DNA of 64,000 nucleotides from JAFGOG01 sp034429215 (GTDB lineage Bacteria; Chloroflexota; Anaerolineae; JAAYZQ01), in the NCBI GenBank assembly GCA_034429215.1, contig DAOUGI010000023.1, positions 4,699 through 68,698 of the forward strand. Direction: 5' to 3'. Of the stretch, positions 15,310 through 24,422 are shown piece after piece. Each line of letters begins with the position of its first letter. Within the stretch, counting starts at the first letter, position 1. The position numbers and the translations under genes were made by a program. The notes beneath the pieces were generated by a model. The model saw only the letters and a list, made by a program, of their open reading frames with translations, did no database searches and was not told where the DNA came from.

Positions 15310-16458
15310 ATGGGACTTGCCGATCAGATCACCTCACGCGCCCACGAGCTGGGATTTGACCTGGTCGGCATCAGGCCCGCTCACCCGCTCAGCAACGCCG
15401 GCCATTTTACAAACTGGCTGGCGACCGGCTATCACGGCGAGATGGCCTACCTGGCCCGCCCCGATGCCATCGCCAAGCGCCAGGACCTGTCGCTCACCCT
15501 GCCGGGCGTCCGCTCGGCGGTGGTGGTGGCCATCAACTACTACTCCATCGACCCGACCCCCGGCCTGCACCCCGATCCGTCGCAGGGCATCATCGCCCGT
15601 TACGCTTGGGGCGATGACTATCACGACCTGCTTGTGCCTCGCCTGCGCCAATTGGGCGCCTTTATCCAAGCCGAAGCGAGCCGGCCTGTCGCTTACCGCG
15701 CCTATGCGGACACGGGACCGATCCTGGAGCGGGACCTTGCCGTTGGGGCCGGGTTGGGCTTTATCGGCAAGAATACCAGCCTGATCCACCCGCGCCTGGG
15801 CTCCTGGCTATCGCTGGGCGAGCTGCTGCTCACGCTGGACCTACCGCCGGTAGCTGCAAGCTCTGACTCGGCGCTCGACGGGACCTGTGGAAACTGCAGT
15901 CGCTGCCTGGACAACTGTCCAACTGCTGCGTTGGTCGCGCCCTATATCGTCGATGCCCGACGATGCATCTCTTATCTGACCATCGAGCTGAAAGGACCGA
16001 TTCCGCGCGAGCTGCGGCCGTTGGTAAGCAACCGGATCTTTGGCTGTGACATCTGCCAGCAAGTATGCCCCTGGAACCGGCGCTTTGCTCAGCCCACCGG
16101 CGAGGCGGCTTTTCGACCGCGGCCAGGCCTTGTCGCACCGGAGCTGCTCGACCTGATGACCCTGGACGACGCGGGCTTTCGAGCACGATTTGCCCGCAGC
16201 CCCGTAGAACGAGCCAAACGGCGCGGCCTGCTGAGAAACGTGGCCGTGGCCCTCGGCAATTGGGGCGACCCGGCTGCAATCCCGGCCCTATCAAATGCCC
16301 TGCGCGATCCCGAGCCGCTAATCCGCGGCCACGCCGCCTGGGCGCTTGGCCGCATCGCTGCTCCCGAGGCCCGCCGCCACCTGGAACAGGCGCTGGCCAC
16401 CGAGCCTGACGAGTGGGTCCGGGAAGAGCTGACAAACGCCAGATCCGATCTGTGTTGA
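15310..16458 (+). CDS. queG: Epoxyqueuosine reductase
   Basis: Performs the last step of queuosine tRNA modification, reducing epoxyqueuosine with cobalamin and two 4Fe-4S clusters. The 382-residue protein has the QueG N-terminal domain (ELGFDLVGI, GEMAYLARP, RAYADTGPILERDLA), the ferredoxin cysteines CGNCSRCLDNCPTAAL and CDICQQVCPWN, and a C-terminal HEAT-type region (NWGDPAAIPALSNAL, AAWALGRI). Its B12 dependence fits with the corrinoid-using enzymes elsewhere in the window. It is in a probable operon with scpB and the following flavoprotein. Confidence 0.96.
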   Translation: MGLADQITSRAHELGFDLVGIRPAHPLSNAGHFTNWLATGYHGEMAYLARPDAIAKRQDLSLTLPGVRSAVVVAINYYSIDPTPGLHPDPSQGIIARYAWGDDYHDLLVPRLRQLGAFIQAEASRPVAYRAYADTGPILERDLAVGAGLGFIGKNTSLIHPRLGSWLSLGELLLTLDLPPVAASSDSALDGTCGNCSRCLDNCPTAALVAPYIVDARRCISYLTIELKGPIPRELRPLVSNRIFGCDICQQVCPWNRRFAQPTGEAAFRPRPGLVAPELLDLMTLDDAGFRARFARSPVERAKRRGLLRNVAVALGNWGDPAAIPALSNALRDPEPLIRGHAAWALGRIAAPEARRHLEQALATEPDEWVREELTNARSDLC

Positions 16459-16483
16459 GGCTGTACCGCCGAGGAGATTACCC

Positions 16484-17527
16484 ATGCCAAACCTCTTTTC
16501 ACCGCTGACCCTGCGCAGCCTGACCCTGCGCAACCGGATCATGATGTCGCCGATGTGCATGTACTCGGCTGCCGAAGATGGTCTGGTCACCGATTGGCAC
16601 CTGGCTCACTATGCAGCCCGCGCCGCCGGAGGTGCCGGCTTGATCGTCACGGAAGCCACGGCCATTGAGCCACGAGGGCGGATCAGCCGCGGGGACCTCG
16701 GGTTGTGGGACGACGCCCAGGTTGAGCCCTTGGCCCGCATTGTACGCCTGGTGCAGGCTGAAGGGGCAGCCATCGGTGTGCAATTGGCCCATGCCGGACG
16801 AAAAGCGTTCACCGCCAAGAAAGGCTACGGGCCACAGGTGCCGGTCGCCCCCAGCGCGCTCCCCTTTGACGAGGGCTGGCGCAAGCCCCACAAGCTGGAC
16901 GAGCGTGAAATCGGCCAGATCATCGCCGAATGGCGATCGGCCGCCGTGCGCGCCCTGGCTGCCGGCCTGGATCTCATCGAGATCCACGGCGCCCATGGCT
17001 ATCTCGGCCACCAGTTTCTATCGCCCCTCGCCAACCGGCGGGCCGATGCCTACGGCGGTTCCCTTGCCCATCGCGCACGCTTTCTGCTGGAGGCGGTCGA
17101 GGCCGTGCGCCAGGTCTGGCCGCCTGATAACCCCCTCTTTGTACGCCTCTCGGCCACCGACTGGACACCGGGCGGACTGACACCCGCTGAGGTAGTGGTG
17201 GTTGCCCGCGAATTGGGCAAGCGGGGCGTAGATCTGATCGACTGCTCGTCGGGCGGCATGGTGCCGGCCGGCCCGCCGGCGATCGGCCCCGGCTACCAGG
17301 TTCCGTTTGCCGAGCAGGTTCGTCGCGAGGCAGGGATCGCCACGGCGGCGGTCGGTCTCATTGCTACGCCAGAATTGGCCGACGAGATCGTGCGCAATGG
17401 GCGCGCCGACCTGGTTGCCATGGGCCGCGAGTTGTTGCGCAACCCTTGCTGGCCGCTGCACGCAGCCCGCGCCCTGGGTCACGACATCGCCTGGCCTAAG
17501 CAGTACCAGCGTGCCCGGCCGGCGTAG
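16484..17527 (+). CDS. Old Yellow Enzyme, YqjM/NamA-like
   Basis: A 347-residue FMN-dependent NAD(P)H ene-reductase. SPMCMYSAAEDGLVTDWHLAHYA carries the YqjM-type Cys and the FMN-contact residues; IEIHGAHGYLGHQFLSP is the substrate-pocket segment with the paired His; the late GRADLVAMGRELLRNPCWP matches the phosphate-binding end of the barrel. It likely reduces activated alkenes in detoxification. AGGAG lies upstream of the ATG. A 162-nt gap with the next promoter follows. Confidence 0.94.
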   Translation: MPNLFSPLTLRSLTLRNRIMMSPMCMYSAAEDGLVTDWHLAHYAARAAGGAGLIVTEATAIEPRGRISRGDLGLWDDAQVEPLARIVRLVQAEGAAIGVQLAHAGRKAFTAKKGYGPQVPVAPSALPFDEGWRKPHKLDEREIGQIIAEWRSAAVRALAAGLDLIEIHGAHGYLGHQFLSPLANRRADAYGGSLAHRARFLLEAVEAVRQVWPPDNPLFVRLSATDWTPGGLTPAEVVVVARELGKRGVDLIDCSSGGMVPAGPPAIGPGYQVPFAEQVRREAGIATAAVGLIATPELADEIVRNGRADLVAMGRELLRNPCWPLHAARALGHDIAWPKQYQRARPA

Positions 17528-17606
17528 CGCAGGGCCAAGATCCAACTTTTGGAACTGACGGGGCATGCGCCATCCCTGCCAGCGCACACCTGCTTTGTTA
17601 CGCTGC

Positions 17607-17635
17607 TTGCCGCCGTCCGGCTCTTTGGGTATAAT
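17607..17635 (+). promoter_or_regulatory. Promoter for the 17.7-22.6 kb operon
   Basis: TTGCCG (17607-17612), 17 bp, TATAAT (17630-17635); GGGAGG ribosome site at 17679-17684 and ATG at 17690. Confidence 0.65.
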
Positions 17636-17689
17636 GCCCCACAGGCGAACGATCTCCTGCCTGAAAAACTAAAACTACGGGAGGTGCTC

Positions 17690-18259
17690 ATGTTGAAAGA
17701 GATGATCGTCAGAAACCGGAGCTACCGGCGATTCTACCAAGAGGTTCCGATCGCCATCGAGACGCTGCGCGAGCTGGTGGACCTGGGCCGCCTGTCGGCA
17801 TCGGGGGCCAACCGGCAGCCGCTCAAGTACATGGTGTCGTGCGAGCCGGAACCGAACGCCCAGATCTTTGCCAATTTAAAGTGGGCCGGTTACCTGCCGG
17901 AATGGGGCGGGCCGGTGGAAGGGGAACGGCCGGCCGGCTATGTGGTGATCCTGGGCGATACGGCAATTACGCAGTCGTTTGGGATCGATCACGGCATTGC
18001 AGCGCAGAGTATCATGCTCGGGGCGACGGAAAAGGGCCTGGGCGGGTGCATGATCGCCTCGATCAACAAGGATGGGCTGCGTCAGGTAATGGCCATTGAC
18101 CCCCGCTACGAGATCCTGCTGGTGCTGGCCCTGGGCAAGCCGAAGGAAAAAGTGGTGATCGATCCGGTGGGGCCGGAGGGCGACATCAAGTACTGGCGCG
18201 ATGCGGAGCAGGTGCATCACGTGCCCAAGCGGGCGTTGGAAGAGGTCCTCATCGCATGA
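17690..18259 (+). CDS. Nitroreductase-family flavoprotein
   Basis: The 189-residue product starts MLKEMIVRNRSYRRFYQE, the FMN-phosphate-binding Arg-Ser-xx-Arg segment of the family, followed by LVDLGRLSASGANRQPLKY. It binds FMN as a dimer and reduces an unknown substrate. An in-frame extension back to 17549 crosses the promoter and is rejected. The stop overlaps the next ATG (ATGA). Confidence 0.9.
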   Translation: MLKEMIVRNRSYRRFYQEVPIAIETLRELVDLGRLSASGANRQPLKYMVSCEPEPNAQIFANLKWAGYLPEWGGPVEGERPAGYVVILGDTAITQSFGIDHGIAAQSIMLGATEKGLGGCMIASINKDGLRQVMAIDPRYEILLVLALGKPKEKVVIDPVGPEGDIKYWRDAEQVHHVPKRALEEVLIA

Positions 18260-19284
18260 CGGTAAGAGTGGGGTTTGCCGGGACGGGCTACATCACCAAG
18301 GTTCACGCCCGGGCAGCCGGCAAAATAGAGGGGGTAGAGATGGCGGCGGTGGCCAACCACCGCCCCGAGTCGATGGCCGCTTTTGCCGATGAGTTCGGCA
18401 TTGCCCGCCAATACACGACGGTGGAGGATATGCTGGCCGGCGGCGGACTCGACGCGCTGATAGTCAGCACGCCCAATTACCTGCACGCGCGGCAGACAAT
18501 CGCGGCCCTGGAGGCCGGCGTGCACGTGATGGTCGAAAAGCCGATGGCGATGAACGCGGCCGAGGCCAGGGAGATGATCGCCGCCGGCCAAAGATCAGAG
18601 GCGATGCTGATGGTGGCCCACTGCTGGCGCTTTGATCGAGAGGCGCAATGGGCCAGGGAGCAGGTGGCCGCCGGCCGGATCGGTGAGGTGCTGCGCACCA
18701 AGGGGTATGGAGTGCACGTCAACTGGGGCCCGGGCGGCTGGTTCACCCAGAAGCGGCTGGCAGGGGGTGGAGCCGTGGCCGACATGGGCATCCACGCCAT
18801 CGACACGGCCCGTTTTCTGCTGGGCGATCCACAGCCGGTCAGCGTCTATGCCCGGATAGGCACCTACTACCGGGACTTTGACGTGGACGACACCGGGGTG
18901 ATCGTAATCAACTGGGACAGCGGCGCAGTGTCGACCATCGAAGCAGGCTGGTGGCAGCCCCACGCCGATGGGCCGAACGCCAGCACGCGGCTGTACGGGC
19001 GCAAGGGCATGGCTTCACTCTTCCCCACCAGGCTGATCCTGACCGATCTGGAAAAGCAGCAGGTCGAGCAGGTGGATTCGGGGTTTCCGGCGGTGCGGGA
19101 AGATCACTATCCGCAGGCGATGTACGACGCCCAGATGGCCTATTTCGTCGATTGCATCAGGGCCAACAGGACGCCGGTGCCGGGCGGAGCCGAGGGCTGG
19201 ACCAACATGCAGATCGTAGACGCGGCCTACGAGAGCAGCCGGACCGGGGCAGCAGTAGATATAAGGGGATCAGGAGGAACATGA
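18256..19284 (+). CDS. Gfo/Idh/MocA-family sugar oxidoreductase
   Basis: A 342-residue NAD(P)-dependent dehydrogenase. RVGFAGTGYITKVHARAA is the Rossmann motif, VEKPMAMNAAEAREM carries the family EKP signature, and MGIHAIDTARFLLG the substrate-side His. Such enzymes oxidise or isomerise sugars and cyclitols. It shares an operon with a GH4 glycosidase, whose own chemistry is also NAD-dependent, and with a sugar kinase, pointing to glycoside catabolism. It overlaps its neighbours by 4 nt on both sides. Confidence 0.93.
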   Translation: MTVRVGFAGTGYITKVHARAAGKIEGVEMAAVANHRPESMAAFADEFGIARQYTTVEDMLAGGGLDALIVSTPNYLHARQTIAALEAGVHVMVEKPMAMNAAEAREMIAAGQRSEAMLMVAHCWRFDREAQWAREQVAAGRIGEVLRTKGYGVHVNWGPGGWFTQKRLAGGGAVADMGIHAIDTARFLLGDPQPVSVYARIGTYYRDFDVDDTGVIVINWDSGAVSTIEAGWWQPHADGPNASTRLYGRKGMASLFPTRLILTDLEKQQVEQVDSGFPAVREDHYPQAMYDAQMAYFVDCIRANRTPVPGGAEGWTNMQIVDAAYESSRTGAAVDIRGSGGT

Positions 19285-20585
19285 AGGTAACGGTCATCGG
19301 CGGGGGATCGACCTACACGCCGGAGCTGGTCAACGGCTTTCTGGAGCGGGTGGGCCGTTTCCCGCTGACGGAGCTGTGGCTGATGGACCTGTCGCCAGAG
19401 CGGCTGGCCGTGGTTGGTGGCTTTGCCCGGCGGATGGCAGCCGCCAAGGGTGCCCCTTTCCAGGTGCGCCTGACAACCGACCAACGAGAGGCCGTGCGCG
19501 GGGCTCGATATGTGATCACCCAACTGCGGGTGGGCGGGATGCGGGCCCGGCGCGAAGACGAATACCTGGGGCGGCGGCACGGGCTGATCGGCCAGGAGAC
19601 AACCGGCGTCGGCGGCATGGCCAAGGCGCTGCGCACTATCCCGGTCATTTTGCGAGTTGCTGCCGACATGCGCGAGCTGGCCCCCGGGGCGCTGCTGGTC
19701 AACTTTACCAACCCGGCCGGGCTGGTAACCGAGGCGCTGGCCCGCCACGCGCCCGACGTGCCGTCGGTGGGGGTGTGCAACGTGGCGCTCACCACCAAGA
19801 TGGAGATGCTGGCCGGACTGAACGCTGCCGGGGCGCCTCTCGGCGGCAATCTTGAACCGGAGCAGGCCGAGCTGGATACGCTGGGTCTCAATCACCTGTC
19901 GTGGCACCGCGGGCTGCGGGTCGGGGGGCAAGAGATGTGGCCGCAGGTCATGGCCGGGCTGCTGGCCGAGCTGCGCGCTCAGGCGGACCCGGAATGGGAC
20001 CCCGCCACGATCGAGACACTGGGGATGATCCCCAACCCCTATCTGCGATACTATTACTACACCGGCCACAAACTGGCCGCCCAGGAAAAGTGGCCGCCGT
20101 CGCGTGCCGAGGAGGTAATGGCAGTCGAGGCGGACCTGCTGGCACAGTACGCCGAGCCGGATCGAACCGAGCCGCCGGCCGATCTGATGAAGCGAGGCGG
20201 GGCCTACTATTCGACGGTGGCGACGCAATTGCTGAATGCCCACTATAACGACCTGGGCGAGACGCACATAGTCAATGTGCCGCACCAGAGTGCGGTCGCC
20301 GGCTGGCCGGCCGACTGGGTGGTCGAGATGCCCTGCCGGGTCGATGCCGGGGGGATCCACCCGCTGCCGGCCGAGCCGCTGCCGGCCGTCTGTTTTGGGC
20401 TGGTGGCCCAGGTCAAGATGTACGAGATCCTGACCGTGGATGCGGCAGTTCACGGCGACCGCCGGGCCGCCTACCAGGCGTTGCTCGCTCACCCGCTTGG
20501 CCCACCGGCCGACCGGGTGCAGGTGGCCTTGGACGATCTGTTAGAAACGAACCAGGCATACCTGCCCCGGTTTTGGGAGCAGTGA
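19281..20585 (+). CDS. GH4-family glycoside hydrolase (6-phospho-glycosidase type)
   Basis: A 434-residue NAD- and Mn-dependent glycosidase that works by oxidation-elimination. MKVTVIGGGSTYTPELVNGF binds NAD; FTNPAGLVTEALARH, the metal-ligand Cys166 in VGVCNVAL and His205 in LGLNHLSW match the family. The usual substrates are 6-phospho-beta- or alpha-glycosides, though some members use other sugars. No PTS transporter is nearby, so a non-phosphorylated substrate is possible. AGGAGG precedes the ATG at 19281; the open frame further upstream overlaps the previous gene and is not coding. Confidence 0.95.
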   Translation: MKVTVIGGGSTYTPELVNGFLERVGRFPLTELWLMDLSPERLAVVGGFARRMAAAKGAPFQVRLTTDQREAVRGARYVITQLRVGGMRARREDEYLGRRHGLIGQETTGVGGMAKALRTIPVILRVAADMRELAPGALLVNFTNPAGLVTEALARHAPDVPSVGVCNVALTTKMEMLAGLNAAGAPLGGNLEPEQAELDTLGLNHLSWHRGLRVGGQEMWPQVMAGLLAELRAQADPEWDPATIETLGMIPNPYLRYYYYTGHKLAAQEKWPPSRAEEVMAVEADLLAQYAEPDRTEPPADLMKRGGAYYSTVATQLLNAHYNDLGETHIVNVPHQSAVAGWPADWVVEMPCRVDAGGIHPLPAEPLPAVCFGLVAQVKMYEILTVDAAVHGDRRAAYQALLAHPLGPPADRVQVALDDLLETNQAYLPRFWEQ

Positions 20586-21556
20586 TGCGCTATTTTCTGG
20601 GCGTTGACATCGGGGGAAGCAAGAGCCACGCTTTGGTAGCCGACGAAGAGGGGCAGGCCATCGGCTTTGGTGAAGGCGGCCCTGGCAACTGGGAAGTAGT
20701 TGGCTGGGACGGGTTGGCGGCGACGCTGGGAACGATCACCGATCAGGCGCTGGCTGCGGCAAGGATCAACAAGAAGCAGATCGCGTCAGCCGGTTACGGC
20801 ATCGCCGGCTATGATTGGCCGAGCGAAGCAGAGCCGACGCGGCAGGCGATCGAGTCGCTGGAGATGGGGGGGCCGTACGCATTTGTCAACGACACGGTGA
20901 TCGGGCTGCTGGCCGGGGCGTCGGAAGCCTGGGGCGTGGCGGTGGTGGCCGGGACGAGCAACAACTGCCGCGGCCGCGACCGGCAGGGCCGGGAAGGTCG
21001 GGTGACCGGCTGTGGAACCTGGTTCGGCGAGCGCGGCGGCGCCACGGAGATGATCGCCAGGGCGGTAGAGCTGGTGGCAATGGACTGGTCCAGACGCGGC
21101 CCGGCCACCCGGCTGAGCCAGGCGTTCGTGGAGCTGGTTGGCGCGGCGGATCCGGCCGATCTGCTGGAAGGGCTGTATATGGAGCGCTACAAGCTCTCGG
21201 CGTCGGCTGCGCCGCTGGTTTTCCAGGTGGCGGCCGGCGGCGACCAGGTGGCGCAGGAGCTGATCCGTTGGGCAGGGACAGAGCTAGGCAGCCTAGCGGT
21301 GGGGGTGATCCGCCAGCTCGATTTTGAGGAGATCGATCCGGAGGTGGTGCTGGTAGGGAGTCTGTACGACGGCAGCCCGGCCCTAACCGAAGCGATGCGG
21401 ACGGCGATCCAAGCTGTGGCACCGAAGGCGCGGCTGGTGCGGCTGACGGCGCTGCCGGTGGTCGGCGGTGTGCTCCTGGGCATGGAACAGGTTGGCCTGG
21501 CAACGCCTGGCTTGCGCGAGAGGCTGATCGCGACGACGAAGGAAATACGCAAATAG
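20585..21556 (+). CDS. N-acetylglucosamine kinase-like ATPase (BadF/BadG family)
   Basis: A 323-residue ASKHA-fold protein. YFLGVDIGGSKSHALVADEEG is the phosphate-1 loop, AGTSNNCRGRDRQG and GCGTWFGERGGATEMIARA match the eukaryote-type GlcNAc kinase/BadF family. It would phosphorylate an amino sugar released by the neighbouring glycosidase. The ATG at 20585 overlaps the previous stop by one base (TGATG), which supports coupling and argues against the TTG at 20573. Confidence 0.87.
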   Translation: MRYFLGVDIGGSKSHALVADEEGQAIGFGEGGPGNWEVVGWDGLAATLGTITDQALAAARINKKQIASAGYGIAGYDWPSEAEPTRQAIESLEMGGPYAFVNDTVIGLLAGASEAWGVAVVAGTSNNCRGRDRQGREGRVTGCGTWFGERGGATEMIARAVELVAMDWSRRGPATRLSQAFVELVGAADPADLLEGLYMERYKLSASAAPLVFQVAAGGDQVAQELIRWAGTELGSLAVGVIRQLDFEEIDPEVVLVGSLYDGSPALTEAMRTAIQAVAPKARLVRLTALPVVGGVLLGMEQVGLATPGLRERLIATTKEIRK

Positions 21557-21568
21557 GCAACCGGGTAC

Positions 21569-22606
21569 ATGACTGAGCGGGCTGCGGATCTAGAGCAGGA
21601 GCTGACTGCCGACTATCGGGTGATGGAGCTGGAGGGGGATCACTACGAGGTAGGGTACCAGATGGGAACGGCGACGCCGCTGCGCGAGGTGGACAGATGG
21701 CGCGACCGGGAAACAGAGCTGGCCTTTGCCCAGGCGTGCGCCGACAAGGTAGGCTACCGCCATCCGCCGCTGCTGGACGAATACCGCGGCTTTGCCGCGG
21801 CGCAGGGGAAAAGCTGGGAGGAAGTGCTGGCTCACTTTTCACTCAACCTGCCGGAAGGAACGCTGAGCGGATGCACGACCTTTGTGTGGCGGCAGCCTCA
21901 CAGCGGGCACATGCTGGCCGCCCGCAATTATGATTTCCTGTACAGCCAGCAGCAGCGCTACCTGCGGCGGCTGTCGCCGGCCGGTTACCCGGCGTCGCTG
22001 GGCACCCAGGCCGGGCTGCTCGGCAGTTGTTACGACGGGGTGAACAGCCACGGCCTGTTCGTCGCGCTGCACCTGATCCACGCCCAGACGCCCGAGCAGG
22101 TGCCGCCGGGCGTGCCGTACCACCTGATCCCACGCATTGTCCTGGAGCAGTGCCGCACGGCAAGGGAAGCGGCAGCGCGAATCGTCGAGATGCCGCACCT
22201 CTTCCCATTCAACTACCTGGTGGCCGACGCCGGTGAGATGCTGGCCGTGGAGGCGTATCCCGGTCAGGTACGGGTCCGGAAGCCGGTTGGGGATCTGCTG
22301 ATCGTGACCAACTATTTCCAGTTGCCAGAGATGCGGCCGCTGCACGGCCGCCGCAACCTGACCGCACAGATCGAGCGGGTGCGGTGGCTTGAGACGCGAA
22401 TCGCCGAGGATGGAATGACCGGCCCAGAAAAAGCCTGGGCCTGGGCGCAGGGTGTGCTGCGCGATCACAGCGTGCCGGTGTGCCACCACCGGCCGACACA
22501 AGCCACCCTGTGGTCGCTGGTAGCCGACCTGACTGAGCGGCGGATCGCTTACTGCCTGGGTGCGCCATGCCGGAACCAGTTCAAGGAGTACCGCTGGCCT
22601 GTCTGA
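21569..22606 (+). CDS. C45-type Ntn-hydrolase (acyl-CoA:6-APA acyltransferase-like)
   Basis: A 345-residue protein whose Cys102 in LSGCTTFVW is the probable N-terminal nucleophile after self-cleavage, as in peptidase family C45. GHMLAARNYDF and LLGSCYDGVNSHGLFVAL are the usual following segments. Such enzymes split amide bonds of N-acyl amino acids or beta-lactam side chains. In this operon, N-deacylation of an amino sugar or peptide is plausible but unproven. It ends six nt from the convergent msrA stop with no terminator between. Confidence 0.82.
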   Translation: MTERAADLEQELTADYRVMELEGDHYEVGYQMGTATPLREVDRWRDRETELAFAQACADKVGYRHPPLLDEYRGFAAAQGKSWEEVLAHFSLNLPEGTLSGCTTFVWRQPHSGHMLAARNYDFLYSQQQRYLRRLSPAGYPASLGTQAGLLGSCYDGVNSHGLFVALHLIHAQTPEQVPPGVPYHLIPRIVLEQCRTAREAAARIVEMPHLFPFNYLVADAGEMLAVEAYPGQVRVRKPVGDLLIVTNYFQLPEMRPLHGRRNLTAQIERVRWLETRIAEDGMTGPEKAWAWAQGVLRDHSVPVCHHRPTQATLWSLVADLTERRIAYCLGAPCRNQFKEYRWPV

Positions 22607-22612
22607 GGTCAG

Positions 22613-23161
22613 CTAATTTTTCAATCTCCCCAGATAGAGTTTCCGAAACTTGCTTACTTTGGGCGCAACGACGATACGGCAGTAGGGCTGGTGGCCGTTG
22701 CGGGCAAAATACTCCTGGTGATAGTCCTCAGCCCGGTAGAAAGTCTGGAACGGCACTATCTCGGTCACGATCGGATCGTCCCAGACCTTGGCAGCGGTTT
22801 TTTCGCGGATGAGCTGCTCGGCGATCTGTTTCTGCGCCTCGTCGTGGTAAAAGATCGCCGAGCGGTACTGGGTGCCGACGTCGGCGCCCTGACGATTCAA
22901 GGTGGTTGGGTCGTGGATGTCGAAAAAGACCTCCAGGATCTCTAGGTATGAAACCAGGCTAGGATCGAAGGTGATCTGTACCACCTCGGCGTGGCCGGTC
23001 GCGCCGGTGCACACCTGCTGGTAGGTCGGGTTGGGCACGGCGCCGCCCGAGTAGCCAGACTCGACCGAGTCGACGCCCTGGAGCTGGACAAAAACAGCTT
23101 CGAGGCACCAGAAGCAGCCACCCGCCAGGGTGGCCGTCTGTTTGCCGGTGGTGTTGGGCAT
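22613..23161 (-). CDS. msrA: Peptide methionine sulfoxide reductase A
   Basis: Repairs methionine-S-sulfoxide in proteins. The active-site segment GGCFWCLEAVF, the GYSGG loop, TGHAEVVQITFDP and TQYRSAIFYHDEAQ are all present; 182 residues is normal. Its start codon directly abuts the stop of the M24 peptidase gene, so it is the last gene of the minus-strand glycyl-radical operon, where it may protect against oxidative damage. Confidence 0.97.
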   Translation of the reverse strand: MPNTTGKQTATLAGGCFWCLEAVFVQLQGVDSVESGYSGGAVPNPTYQQVCTGATGHAEVVQITFDPSLVSYLEILEVFFDIHDPTTLNRQGADVGTQYRSAIFYHDEAQKQIAEQLIREKTAAKVWDDPIVTEIVPFQTFYRAEDYHQEYFARNGHQPYCRIVVAPKVSKFRKLYLGRLKN

Positions 23162-24379
23162 CTAGATCTCCTCAATCGCCAATCGGAATTTGGACAGCGG
23201 CTCGCAGCCATCGGCGGTGATCAGGATCGGGTTCTCGTACCGAAAGCCGATCGCCTCTTCGGGGCAGGCATACTGCATGGCGCAGATCAGCATCTCGTTG
23301 GGCTGATAGACGTGGTCGGGATTGGTCCAGTAGGGGAAGGGGCCGTCGTTGAGGCCGATGCGCCACTCGTCGCCCATCAGGCCGATGCCATGCTCGAACC
23401 CGGGGACCATCTGCTCGGCAAAGCCGCGGTCCTCGGCAAAGAGCATCATCTCGTCGGCAAGGGAGCAGGGAGTGACGCCGGGCTTGTAGGTGTTCAGGCA
23501 CAGAGTGACCAGATCGACGAAATTCTGGGCATGCCAGCGCTGGCGTGGGGTGGCCGGGCCGAGCAAGTAATTGTGGGTGTGGTCGCCCAGGCCGAGCATG
23601 AACATGGCGTGGAGGTCGACCATCAGCGGCTCGCCCGGCTGGAGCTCGCGGCGGGTGGCCGGGGTGCAGGCGCCGCCGGTAAAGCTGGTCCGGTAGCCGG
23701 AGGCGATCTCGTTGCCGCCGGTGAAGGACCATTCCCATTCGCTGCCGGCCTTGCGCATGGCATAGGCCGCCAGGCCGCCGATCTCAGTCTCCGTCATGCC
23801 CCGGTAGCCGCCATCCTTGATCGCGTCATAGACCGCCTGGTGGCCAATGTCGACGATGCACGACGCTTTGCGGAAGCGGTTGATAGTGCCCTCGTCCTTG
23901 ATCATCGACAGGCGATCGACGATATCATGGGCGTTGACCAGCCGGGCGCCGGGCAGGGCCGCCTGGAAACGCTCGAACTCGTAGTGGGTCAGGTTGCCCT
24001 CAGGCAAGTAGGTGGCCATGCCGCTCTCGATGCCGACGACGCCCTTGCCGCCTTTCAGGTAGCCTTCGACCAACTGGGAGACGACGGTGATCTGGTCCTG
24101 GCCGCCCATGGGGGCATAACCGAGGACGTTGTCCTCGCCAAGCCAGGAATCGTGGCCGACGCGGGCGGCGTCGATGACAAACGTAAAGGCGGTGGGCAGG
24201 CCGTCGGGCGGAATGACGACGTAAGAACGCCACGGGCAAAAGACGTCGACGGTCCAGGACAAGGTCCGCAGCCGGGAGCCGAGATAGACATCAATTCCCT
24301 GCGCGGCCATCTCGGCCTGGATGGCCTTGACCCGCCCGGGAAAGTCGATAAAATAGGGATCGGTCTGGATAGTTGGCAT
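23162..24379 (-). CDS. M24-family metallopeptidase/creatinase-like protein
   Basis: A 405-residue pita-bread-fold protein with an N-terminal creatinase-like domain (about 1-165) and a C-terminal catalytic domain. Metal ligands are recognisable as Asp in LMVDLHAM, Asp in GLGDHTHN, His in FEHGIG and Glu in NEMLI and RYENP. It may be an Xaa-Pro peptidase or an amidinohydrolase of the creatinase type; ligands alone do not decide. It lies in the glycyl-radical operon, 43 nt after the SCP2-like gene. Confidence 0.88.
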   Translation of the reverse strand: MPTIQTDPYFIDFPGRVKAIQAEMAAQGIDVYLGSRLRTLSWTVDVFCPWRSYVVIPPDGLPTAFTFVIDAARVGHDSWLGEDNVLGYAPMGGQDQITVVSQLVEGYLKGGKGVVGIESGMATYLPEGNLTHYEFERFQAALPGARLVNAHDIVDRLSMIKDEGTINRFRKASCIVDIGHQAVYDAIKDGGYRGMTETEIGGLAAYAMRKAGSEWEWSFTGGNEIASGYRTSFTGGACTPATRRELQPGEPLMVDLHAMFMLGLGDHTHNYLLGPATPRQRWHAQNFVDLVTLCLNTYKPGVTPCSLADEMMLFAEDRGFAEQMVPGFEHGIGLMGDEWRIGLNDGPFPYWTNPDHVYQPNEMLICAMQYACPEEAIGFRYENPILITADGCEPLSKFRLAIEEI

Positions 24380-24422
24380 TGTTCTCTCCTATCACGCGTC
24401 AGTGGGGAAAACCCCACACAAG

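Noticed and set aside
18951..19280. N-terminal extension of the GH4 protein
   Set aside because: The extension lies wholly inside the oxidoreductase gene in another frame; the GH4 family start MKVTVIGGGSTYTPE and AGGAGG fix the ATG at 19281.
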